Shown one piece after another: positions 1 through 4,894 of a DNA stretch of 5,357 nucleotides (position 1 is its first letter; each line of letters opens with the position of its first letter). The notes beneath the pieces are model-generated. The model searched no databases, was not told the DNA's origin, and worked only from the letters and a program-made list of their open reading frames with translations. Source of the stretch: an uncultured Caulobacteraceae bacterium (GTDB lineage: Bacteria; Pseudomonadota; Alphaproteobacteria; Caulobacterales; Caulobacteraceae). The stretch spans positions 1 to 5,357 of the forward strand of contig CAMLKO010000093.1 of the NCBI GenBank assembly GCA_946480495.1, in the 5' to 3' direction. The position numbers were made by a program, and so were the translations under genes.

Positions 1-33
1 CGACGTGTAGTCGTAATCTGATCCTGAACCCAT
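1..33 (-). CDS. possible N-terminus of a divergent minus-strand gene (partial)
   Basis: Reading leftward from an ATG whose first base is at 33, eleven codons are open to the window edge and give MGSGSDYDYTS. The Gly/Ser-rich then Asp/Tyr-rich start looks like a natural protein N-terminus, and this stretch is clearly less GC-rich than the rest. No convincing ribosome binding site is visible upstream. The alternative is that an upstream plus-strand gene ends in this stretch: the frame from position 3 stays open to a TGA at 45-47. The window edge prevents a decision and no function can be assigned. Confidence 0.25.
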   Translation of the reverse strand, partial: MGSGSDYDYTS

Positions 34-78
34 TGCGCCCAGCTTGAGGCCTGGCGTTCGCAACGCGCGCGCCTCCGC

Positions 79-423
79 GTGGAAGAGGCTGCGTCCGACC
101 GGTTTGTGCAGGTCGTGGCGAGGCTGCGGCACGGTTTTGCCGCGACCTCGATAGGGCGCGGCGGCCAGGCGAGGGCGTTGCTGCGCCTGATGGAGACGCC
201 TGGCCATCTGGTGTCGACCGAGACCCTGCTGTGCGCGGTGGCGCGCGGTGAGCCGCACGAGGTCGAGGAACAGCTGGTCAAGGTCCACATCAGCGTCCTG
301 CGCAAGGCCTTGCGGGGCCTTGGGATTGGCGCGGCGATCACCACAGTGTGGGGCCGGGGTTATCTGCTGGAGGTCGGCGCAGTAGAGCCGATCAAGGCGG
401 CGTTCCCGGGGCTGTTCGAGTGA
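79..423 (+). CDS. stand-alone winged helix-turn-helix DNA-binding protein (OmpR/PhoB C-terminal-like)
   Basis: This encodes a 114-aa protein that is essentially one winged-helix domain of the OmpR/PhoB effector type. The helix region spans about residues 30-80. The recognition-helix and wing signature is visible as V69-H-I71, L74-R-K-A-L78, then I87-T-T-V and W91-G-R-G-Y-L at residues 87-97, matching the 'HIxxLRxKL...IxTVxGxGYxL' pattern of this family. There is no receiver domain, so it is not a complete response regulator. Single-domain versions are common in alphaproteobacterial phages, presumably as transcription regulators. The GTG at 79 is the first usable start after an in-frame TGA at 25-27. 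No clear Shine-Dalgarno is seen, and the 17 codons upstream also look coding-like. It overlaps the next gene by GTGA at 420-423. The fold is well supported; DNA target and regulatory role are unknown. Confidence 0.8.
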   Translation: MEEAASDRFVQVVARLRHGFAATSIGRGGQARALLRLMETPGHLVSTETLLCAVARGEPHEVEEQLVKVHISVLRKALRGLGIGAAITTVWGRGYLLEVGAVEPIKAAFPGLFE

Positions 424-1250
424 CGCCCTCCCGTCCAGTCCTGCGATGGCATGGCGGCAAGTGGATGCTGGCCCCGTGGGTGATCGCCAACCTGCCGCCG
501 CACCGCATCTACGTCGAGCCGTTCGGCGGCGCGGCGTCGGTGCTGCTGCGCAAGCCTCGGGCCTATGCCGAAGTCTACAACGACCTCGACGGCGACGTCG
601 TGAATGTCTTCAGAGTGCTGCGCGAAGAAGAGACAGCGCGAAGGCTTGAACAACAACTTCGGCTGACGCCGTTCGCGCGCGACGAATTCTTCGCCGCCTA
701 TGACGAGGCCGACGATCCGGTCGAGCGGGCGCGGCGGATGATCGTGCGGTCCCTGATGGGGTTCGGGTCCGATGCGCCCAACATCACCAAGCCGACCGGC
801 TTTCGCGCCAACAGCAAAAGGTCCGGCACCACGCCGGCCATCGACTGGCGCAACTATCCGGACGCGATCAACGGGTTTGTCGAGCGGCTGAGCGGCGTCA
901 TCGTCGAGCATCGCGGCGCGCTGGTGGTGATGGCCGCGCACGACGGGCCCGACACGCTGCACTACGTCGATCCGCCCTACCTGCCGGAGACGCGCACGCG
1001 AAACCGGGGCGAGTATCGGCACGAGCTGACCGAGGCCGACCATCGCGCGCTACTGACGGCGCTGCGCGGGCTGGCGGGCAAGGTGGTGCTGTCGGGCTAT
1101 CCCGCGCCGCTCTACGACGCACACCTGCCGGACTGGAAGCGGGTGGAGCGACCGGCGCTGGCCGATGGGGCGTGGCCGAGATCTGAAGTGCTTTGGCTTA
1201 ACCCTGCGGCCACGCTTGAGCAGGGCCTGTTTGCGGAGCGGGTCGCATGA
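420..1250 (+). CDS. dam: DNA adenine methyltransferase, Dam/D12 class (DPPY)
   Basis: This 276-aa protein is a probable N6-adenine DNA methyltransferase of the D12 (Dam-like) class, transferring methyl from S-adenosylmethionine to adenine in a short DNA site. Motifs appear in Dam order: W10-H-G-G-K14 at the N-terminus (AdoMet-binding start), Y31-V-E-P-F-G-G37 (motif I equivalent), E51-V-Y-N-D-L-D57 (the conserved 'xxNDxxxxL' element), and catalytic D184-P-P-Y187. The length fits the family (about 270-280 aa). I chose GTG at 420 because the homologous N-terminus begins just before residue 7 and because it gives a 4-base overlap with the upstream stop. An ATG at 348 in the same frame would add 24 residues lying wholly inside the previous gene and unlike Dam proteins. 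No restriction endonuclease is next to it, so it looks like an orphan methylase, used for self-protection or regulation. The recognition sequence cannot be read from the protein; GATC is not assured. Confidence 0.92.
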   Translation: MTPSRPVLRWHGGKWMLAPWVIANLPPHRIYVEPFGGAASVLLRKPRAYAEVYNDLDGDVVNVFRVLREEETARRLEQQLRLTPFARDEFFAAYDEADDPVERARRMIVRSLMGFGSDAPNITKPTGFRANSKRSGTTPAIDWRNYPDAINGFVERLSGVIVEHRGALVVMAAHDGPDTLHYVDPPYLPETRTRNRGEYRHELTEADHRALLTALRGLAGKVVLSGYPAPLYDAHLPDWKRVERPALADGAWPRSEVLWLNPAATLEQGLFAERVA

Positions 1251-1924
1251 GCGGGCTCGCCATCAAGCCCCGCGATCACCGTGCCGTCATGGCCTCGCGC
1301 CGGGCGACGGCGCCCGACGACGCGGACTTCTACCCGACGCCGCCGTGGGGCGCGCGGGCGGGCGGGGAGCTGATCCGCCGGCTCGATCCGCGGGCGGGCT
1401 CGGTGTGGGAGCCGGCCTGCGGGCAGGGGCACATGGCGCACGGCCTGGCCGACTATTTCGAGACGGTGCACGTCTCCGACCTGGTCCCGTATGGGCGCCA
1501 CGCGATCTTCGACTTCCTGGGCGAGGCGCCGCCGCCGTTCGAGGCGGACTGGATCGTCACCAACCCACCGTTCTCCCTCATCGATCCGTTTATCCGGACA
1601 GCGCTGAAGCGCGCGCGACGAGGCGTGGCGATGCTAATGCGCGCGGGCGTGCTGGAGACGCCGGGACGCTACCGGCTGCTGTATCGCGATCATCCGCTGA
1701 CGATCTTCGCGCCGTTCATCGAGCGGCTGCCGATGCACAAGGGCCGCTGGGAGCCGAACGGCTCGACCGCCGCCTTCTACGCCTGGTTCGTATGGCTCGT
1801 GCCCGCCCCGTCGCGGCGGCTGGCGACCATCGTGCCGATTCCGCCCGGCACGCGCGACCGGCTCAAACGACCGGGCGACCTGAAAGACCTTCCCAACATC
1901 CCGAGATCACCGAGGCGCTGCTGA
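1247..1924 (+). CDS. class I SAM-dependent DNA methyltransferase (NPPF), probable N6-adenine
   Basis: This 225-aa protein is a second methyltransferase, unrelated in motif layout to the one upstream. It has D27-F-Y-P-T-P-P-W34, common near the N-terminus of phage adenine methylases, then motif I V53-W-E-P-A-C-G-Q-G-H62 for AdoMet binding, an acidic residue after the next strand (V76-S-D78), and catalytic motif IV D101-W-I-V-T-N-P-P-F109. The NPPF tetrapeptide indicates methylation of an amino group, most likely adenine N6 in DNA. No separate target-recognition domain is obvious, as in small phage orphan methylases. The ATG at 1247 overlaps the previous stop (ATGA) and has a GGAG at 1235-1238 with good spacing, so the start is well supported; Met15 is a less likely alternative. 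The C-terminal ~20 residues are Pro/Arg-rich and probably disordered. Substrate specificity is unknown. Confidence 0.88.
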   Translation: MSGLAIKPRDHRAVMASRRATAPDDADFYPTPPWGARAGGELIRRLDPRAGSVWEPACGQGHMAHGLADYFETVHVSDLVPYGRHAIFDFLGEAPPPFEADWIVTNPPFSLIDPFIRTALKRARRGVAMLMRAGVLETPGRYRLLYRDHPLTIFAPFIERLPMHKGRWEPNGSTAAFYAWFVWLVPAPSRRLATIVPIPPGTRDRLKRPGDLKDLPNIPRSPRRC

Positions 1925-2931
1925 TGGCCGACGACACCCTGATCTCGTGGGCGGACAAGACCCACAACCACTGGATCGGCTGCATGAAGGTCGGTCCGGG
2001 GTGCGACGGCTGCTACGCCGAGCACCTGATGGATACGCGGCTGGGGCGGGTGACGTGGGGCGCGCCCGGCGTCGGCGTCGGCACGCGGGCGCTGACCAGC
2101 GAGGTGAACCGCCGGAAGCCGCTGGCGTGGAACCGGCAGGCGGCGAAGGACGGGACGCGGCCGTTCGTGTTCTGCAGCTCGCTGGCGGATGTGTTCGACA
2201 ACCAGGTCCCGCTCGAATGGCGAGCCGAGCTGTTCGCGCTGATCGCGGCGACGCCTAACCTGACGTGGCTGCTGCTGACCAAGCGGCCGCGGAACATCGT
2301 CGACCTGTTCGATGCGCTGGCCGGCGTCCTCGATGACGACGTCTATCGGCGCAAGGCCTGGCCGGCCAACGCCGCCATCGGCTGCACCGTCGTCAACCAG
2401 GAGGAGGCGGACCGGGACGTGCCGGTGCTGCTGGCGGCGAAGGCGGCGCTGAACCCGGCGTTCGCGTTCCTGAGCATGGAGCCGCTGCTGGGGCCTGTGG
2501 ACCTGACGCGCGTCTGCATACTGCCGAAGGTTCCCGACTCGATCCGGGCGGGCATTCACCTCGACAGCCTACGCGGGCGCTACGTCGAAAGTGGGCTGGC
2601 CTATCAAGGCGATTGGGACATCAACGGCCCGGCGCCGACAGGCCCGGCCGTGGGTCTCGACTGGGTCATAACGGGTGGCGAGACCGACCAGGGCAAGCAC
2701 AAGGCCAGGCCGTCGAACCCTCAATGGTTCCGGGATCTGCGCGACCAGTGCGCGGCGGCAGGCGTCGCCTTCCACCACAAGCAGAACGGCGAATGGGCGT
2801 CGGTTTCCGAGGTCGAGGGGCCGGGTGACCACTTCACCTTTCCGGATCACCGCTCCGTTCGCCGCGTCGGCAAGAAGCGCGCCGGTCGCCTGATCGACGG
2901 CCGCGAGCACAACGCCCGGCCGGGCGCATGA
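1924..2931 (+). CDS. DUF5131 / phage Gp37-Gp68 family protein with C-x6-C-x2-C motif
   Basis: This 335-aa protein matches the phage Gp37/Gp68 family (DUF5131, PF07505) along its whole length. Signatures in order: N15-H-W-I-G-C20 ... P25-G-C27-D-G-C30-Y-A-E33, giving cysteines 20, 27 and 30; L118-T-K-R-P122; S184-M-E-P-L-L-G-P191; W247-V-I-T-G-G-E253; and K286-Q-N-G-E-W291 near the C-terminus. The three-cysteine motif recalls radical-SAM iron-sulfur proteins. The family is often found with a partner (TcmP, three-Cys-motif partner), which is absent here. No biochemical activity is firmly established as far as I know; a radical-SAM-like modification role is inference. Start ATG at 1924 shares one base with the previous stop (TGATG) and has GAGG at 1912-1915. 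The same frame is open upstream to 1165, but that part lies inside the methyltransferase gene and is not real. Its place directly after two DNA methylases suggests a DNA-modification or counter-defence function. Confidence 0.9.
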   Translation: MADDTLISWADKTHNHWIGCMKVGPGCDGCYAEHLMDTRLGRVTWGAPGVGVGTRALTSEVNRRKPLAWNRQAAKDGTRPFVFCSSLADVFDNQVPLEWRAELFALIAATPNLTWLLLTKRPRNIVDLFDALAGVLDDDVYRRKAWPANAAIGCTVVNQEEADRDVPVLLAAKAALNPAFAFLSMEPLLGPVDLTRVCILPKVPDSIRAGIHLDSLRGRYVESGLAYQGDWDINGPAPTGPAVGLDWVITGGETDQGKHKARPSNPQWFRDLRDQCAAAGVAFHHKQNGEWASVSEVEGPGDHFTFPDHRSVRRVGKKRAGRLIDGREHNARPGA

Positions 2932-3176
2932 AGCCGCGCGAGCCCGTCAACGGCGACCTGTTCGGCAAGCCCGCCAAGCCGGTGCGCGACGTCACGCCGG
3001 TGAGCCTGCCGATGCGGGTGGCGGCGCAGACCGACGACGCCTGGCTGCTGGTCATCGACGGCCAGAAGGGCGGCGCCAAGTGGGTGCCCAAGTCGCGGGT
3101 GACGCGCGGCGAGGGGCTCGAGGAAAACCTGTTCACCATGGCGCGCTTCGTCGCCGCCGAGCGGGGCTGGCTGTGA
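2928..3176 (+). CDS. conserved-looking small phage protein, unknown function (82 aa)
   Basis: This encodes an 82-aa soluble protein with no signal peptide or membrane segment. I do not recognise a named family. The central part, A38-W-L-L-V-I-D-G-Q-K47 followed by K51-W-V-P-K-S-R57, resembles a pattern seen in many small phage proteins in which a 'WIPKS'-like strand follows a short beta hairpin (often read as single-strand-DNA-related or unknown); that is a recollection of pattern, not an assignment. The tail is helical (L64-F-T-M-A-R-F-V-A-A-E75). The ATG at 2928 overlaps the DUF5131 stop (ATGA), and the stop overlaps the next small gene (GTGA), so it is co-translated with its neighbours. 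Codon use is the same as in the surrounding genes. Confidence 0.72.
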   Translation: MKPREPVNGDLFGKPAKPVRDVTPVSLPMRVAAQTDDAWLLVIDGQKGGAKWVPKSRVTRGEGLEENLFTMARFVAAERGWL

Positions 3177-3292
3177 GTCCGCTGCGGTCGTCCTTTGTCG
3201 CCTGGGCCCGTGAAAAGAACGAGGCCTACGAGGCTTACCGCCGCCGCTGGCGCGCGGCGTTCGCCGAGTGGATGCAGCGGGGGCGTCCATGA
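3173..3292 (+). CDS. 39-aa basic/aromatic microprotein, unknown function
   Basis: A 39-residue reading frame starts at GTG 3173 and ends at TGA 3290-3292. It overlaps the previous stop by GTGA and the next start by ATGA, so it exactly fills the gap between two longer genes. The product is mostly one predicted amphipathic helix (about residues 8-36), rich in Arg, Glu and aromatics: W11, Y19, Y22, W26, F30 and W33, with a basic R23-R-R25 patch. It has no membrane segment. Small proteins with a similar 'AxxxxYRRRW' look occur beside helix-turn-helix replication genes in phages, but I cannot name a family. The frame is also open upstream inside the previous gene; the overlap geometry favours 3173. 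The precise fit between both neighbours is the main support for it being real. Confidence 0.6.
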   Translation: MSPLRSSFVAWAREKNEAYEAYRRRWRAAFAEWMQRGRP

Positions 3293-4275
3293 GCCCGCTG
3301 CCGACCACCAAGGAAGATCTGCTGAAGTGGGTCAACGACCAGCAGCAGCTCGATCCGACCTCAAAGTTCATCCTCTATCGGCTGGCGCAATTCGCCGACG
3401 CCGACTGCTGCGCCTGGTCGAAGGTCGAGACGCTGGCCACGGCGGTCAACGTTTCCCGCCGCACGGTGCAGCTGCGCATCGCGCGCTTCGAGGGCGAGGG
3501 GCTGATCCGGCGCACGGGCCGAGCGCACGAGCTGACGCCGGGTCCGAAGGGCGCGCGGGTGGTGGCGATCTACCAGCTGGCGCCGCTGGTTCCGGGGCTC
3601 GGCGCGCCGGCGGATTCGGGTGCAAATTCTGCACCCCAATCGGCCATTGGGGTGCAAGAAAGCGACCATTCGGGTGCAGCTGGATTCACCCCTAATGAAC
3701 TGAATAGAACTGAGGTTAGAGCTGACGCTCTAACCGTGTGCGAGCGCGCGCGGAGCGCCGGGTTCGACGAGGCCCTGGCGGCCTATCCGCAGACCGGGCT
3801 GGCGGTAACCGACTTCCCCCGGGCCCGGCAGGCGTGGCTGTCCGTCACCGCCGAGGTTGCGCCGGACGTGCTGCTGGCCGCGATCGCCGACTATGTGGCC
3901 CGCGACCGGGCGCTGGCCAAGGGCGACTACGGCGCGCCGGCCTTCGAGAAGTGGCTGCTGAGCGAGCGGTGGCGGGCCTGGCTGCCGGCGGATGTGCGGG
4001 GTGCGGCGGCCGGCGCTGTTGCACCGGCGAAGGCCGCGGGGCCGCGGTTCCCGGGGCCGTCCGATCTTCGTGACGACTTCCTGGACAGCTTCGGCGAGGG
4101 AGCGACGGCCAACTACCTCGACCCCTGCCGCTGGGACGGCGAGCGCCGGGTGCTGCTGGCCCGCACCGGCGTCGCCGCCGCCTGGTTCGGCTCGACGGCC
4201 TGGTGGTGGCTGAGCAAGCACGAGTTGCGCGTCGAGCGCTTCAACCAAACAGCAAACGCGGGAGTGGGCGGATGA
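3289..4275 (+). CDS. helix-turn-helix protein, candidate phage replication initiator with internal origin
   Basis: This 328-aa protein has an N-terminal winged helix-turn-helix at about residues 25-78: S44-K-V-E-T-L-A...V55-S-R-R-T-V-Q61...G71-L-I-R-R75 is the classic 'LAxxxxVSRRTVxRxIxxLxxxGLI' signature. A low-complexity linker (about 95-150) follows, then a helical middle region with D170s-A190s 'FPRARQAWLSV' and K-W-L-L-S-E-R-W. A C-terminal part (about 259-310) has 'ANYLDPCRW...LLARTGVAAAWF', which resembles the N-terminal domain of DnaA; that match is by eye only. Architecture and position suggest a phage replication initiator analogous in role, not sequence, to lambda O. Strengthening this, the linker DNA carries an iteron-like repeat array. 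No helicase or helicase loader is visible in the window, so host factors or genes elsewhere would be needed. ATG 3289 gives an ATGA overlap with the preceding microprotein and an upstream G-rich stretch. A transcription regulator is the main alternative. Confidence 0.75.
   Translation: MSPLPTTKEDLLKWVNDQQQLDPTSKFILYRLAQFADADCCAWSKVETLATAVNVSRRTVQLRIARFEGEGLIRRTGRAHELTPGPKGARVVAIYQLAPLVPGLGAPADSGANSAPQSAIGVQESDHSGAAGFTPNELNRTEVRADALTVCERARSAGFDEALAAYPQTGLAVTDFPRARQAWLSVTAEVAPDVLLAAIADYVARDRALAKGDYGAPAFEKWLLSERWRAWLPADVRGAAAGAVAPAKAAGPRFPGPSDLRDDFLDSFGEGATANYLDPCRWDGERRVLLARTGVAAAWFGSTAWWWLSKHELRVERFNQTANAGVGG
3614..3696. repeat. iteron-like array: four 11-bp ATTSGGGTGCA repeats plus one degenerate copy
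   Basis: Copy 1 ATTCGGGTGCA at 3614-3624 (+); copy 2 is the reverse complement of ATTGGGGTGCA at 3630-3640 (-); copy 3 ATTGGGGTGCA at 3646-3656 (+); copy 4 ATTCGGGTGCA at 3668-3678 (+). Only the fourth base varies, C or G. Centres are 16, 16 and 22 bp apart. A degenerate fifth copy on the minus strand, with one extra base, lies at 3685-3696. The copies fall in different codon phases (DSGA and HSGA for copies 1 and 4, IGVQ for copy 3, antisense for copy 2), so the repetition is at DNA level and not a protein repeat. Likely binding sites for a replication initiator or repressor. Confidence 0.8.
3714..3735. repeat. perfect 9-bp inverted repeat with 4-nt loop
   Basis: GGTTAGAGC at 3714-3722 pairs perfectly with GCTCTAACC at 3727-3735 around a TGAC loop. 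No T-run follows, so it is not a typical intrinsic terminator. It closes the A+T-rich end of the candidate origin and could be a protein-binding palindrome, a primer or RNA structure, or a hairpin exposed when the origin melts. Confidence 0.7.
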
Positions 4276-4832
4276 CGGGATCTGGGCTGAAGGATCGGCC
4301 GGTCGATGCGAGCACGCCCTACTCGGCCTGGATCGTGGTGCTGACCAAGGGCCAGTGCGAGCGGCCGACCAAGGCGCAGCTGGAGGCGCAGGGGTTCGAG
4401 GTCTATCTGCCGATGCGCCCGGTGCGCCATCGCTTCGGCGGGGTGCATCCGGTGCCCCTGTTCCCGCGCTACCTGTTCGTGCGGATCACCCGCGAGGCCT
4501 GCCGCTGGCAGGCGCTGTTCGGGACGCGGGGCGTGACGCGGGTGATGTGCACGATGCAGCGGCCGATCGGGGTGCGTAACGAGTTCATCGAGAAGGTGCG
4601 GGCGCAGGAGCTCAAGGTGCTCGAGGGCTTCGGCGCCGAGGGCGCGGCGGCGGCCGTCAGCTTCAAGCCGGGCGACCGGGTGGTGACGCTGGACGGTCTG
4701 GTGCAGGGCATCTTCCAGGAGGACATTGACGGTCGTCGAGTCGCGATCCTAATCTCCCTCATCGGCGGTGATTCGCGCATCGCCACGGTCGACATGCGGA
4801 AGCTTGCTCATCCCCAGTCGGTCGCGTCCTAG
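4272..4832 (+). CDS. NusG/RfaH-like transcription elongation factor (phage specialised NusG)
   Basis: This 186-aa protein has the two-domain plan of the NusG family. The NGN domain (about residues 17-115) opens with Y17-S-A-W-I-V-V-L-T-K26, where the family has 'WYvlxtk', and contains E43-V-Y-L-P47 and the diagnostic L63-F-P-R-Y-L-F-V70. The KOW domain (about 131-180) has F131-K-P-G-D-R-V near its start and G-L-V-Q-G-I-F following, as in NusG/RfaH KOW motifs. NGN binds the beta-prime clamp helices of RNA polymerase and promotes processive elongation; KOW contacts ribosome or Rho. The length matches ordinary NusG, but the phage location and divergence suggest a specialised paralogue acting on particular transcripts. 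ATG 4272 overlaps the previous stop (ATGA), with GGAG at 4261-4264. It is the last gene before a hairpin, an ops-like site, a terminator and the HNH gene, which suggests antitermination into the late genes. Confidence 0.88.
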   Translation: MTGSGLKDRPVDASTPYSAWIVVLTKGQCERPTKAQLEAQGFEVYLPMRPVRHRFGGVHPVPLFPRYLFVRITREACRWQALFGTRGVTRVMCTMQRPIGVRNEFIEKVRAQELKVLEGFGAEGAAAAVSFKPGDRVVTLDGLVQGIFQEDIDGRRVAILISLIGGDSRIATVDMRKLAHPQSVAS

Positions 4833-4857
4833 GCCACACAGACCCCGCCCTGCAGCC

Positions 4858-4880
4858 CATGGAGCCAGAGTCGCTCCGTG
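4858..4880 (+). other. leader hairpin, 8-bp stem with 7-nt loop
   Basis: CATGGAGC at 4858-4865 pairs with GCTCCGTG at 4873-4880; seven Watson-Crick pairs and one G-U pair, 7-nt loop. It lies 25 bases after the NusG-like stop and ends immediately before the ops-like element. There is no T-run, so it is not a simple terminator. In RNA it could pause polymerase or be a recognition element. Confidence 0.5.
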
Positions 4881-4892
4881 TGCGGTAGCCTT
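4881..4892 (+). promoter_or_regulatory. ops-like element (possible NusG/RfaH-paralogue recruitment site)
   Basis: TGCGGTAGCCTT matches the known ops consensus GGCGGTAGNNTG at 8 of the 10 specified bases, including an uninterrupted GCGGTAG. I see no other GCGGTAG in the window. It lies 48 bases downstream of the NusG-like gene and just upstream of a terminator. The ops role is established for E. coli RfaH; its use by this phage protein is inference and a chance match remains possible. Confidence 0.4.
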
Positions 4893-4894
4893 CC

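Larger units (their letters stand above)
3613..3735. other. candidate phage replication origin inside the initiator gene
   Basis: This stretch combines the iteron array (3614-3696), an A+T-rich segment unusual for the window (3691-3720 is about 63% A+T by hand count) and a perfect 9-bp inverted repeat (3714-3735). In the A+T-rich part GAACTGA occurs at 3697-3703 and again at 3707-3713, a direct repeat with a 10-bp period in different codon phases. Two AGA arginine codons and a CTA leucine codon, rare elsewhere here, sit in it, consistent with selection on DNA. Iterons next to an easily melted region within the initiator gene is the known organisation of lambdoid origins; the function here is inference. 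Confidence 0.55.

Noticed and set aside
348..419. ATG 348 as start of the Dam-type methylase
   Set aside because: The extra 24 residues lie inside the winged-helix gene and do not resemble Dam N-termini; GTG 420 gives the usual length and an overlap junction.
360..1043. Long minus-strand open frame opposite the Dam-type methylase
   Set aside because: Antisense shadow caused by high GC; Arg/Gly-rich product with no domain, while the plus strand has full methylase motifs.
1585..1600. DnaA-box-like TTATCCGGA
   Set aside because: Single imperfect match inside a methylase coding region with no neighbouring boxes or A+T-rich DNA.
1165..1923. N-terminal extension of the DUF5131 protein, in frame from 1165
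   Set aside because: It lies over the methyltransferase gene in another frame, has no recognisable motif, and the family begins right after ATG 1924.
1777..2559. 260-aa minus-strand open frame opposite the DUF5131 gene
   Set aside because: Composition is typical of antisense GC-rich translation (runs of R, Q, P) and the plus strand has complete family motifs.
1247..2931. Restriction-modification system
   Set aside because: There are methylases but no recognisable restriction endonuclease beside them; the HNH gene lies 2 kb away, after a terminator, and is of the packaging-associated type.
3730..4248. 172-aa minus-strand open frame in the initiator gene
   Set aside because: Antisense shadow; no ribosome binding site or domain, and it would break the operon pattern.
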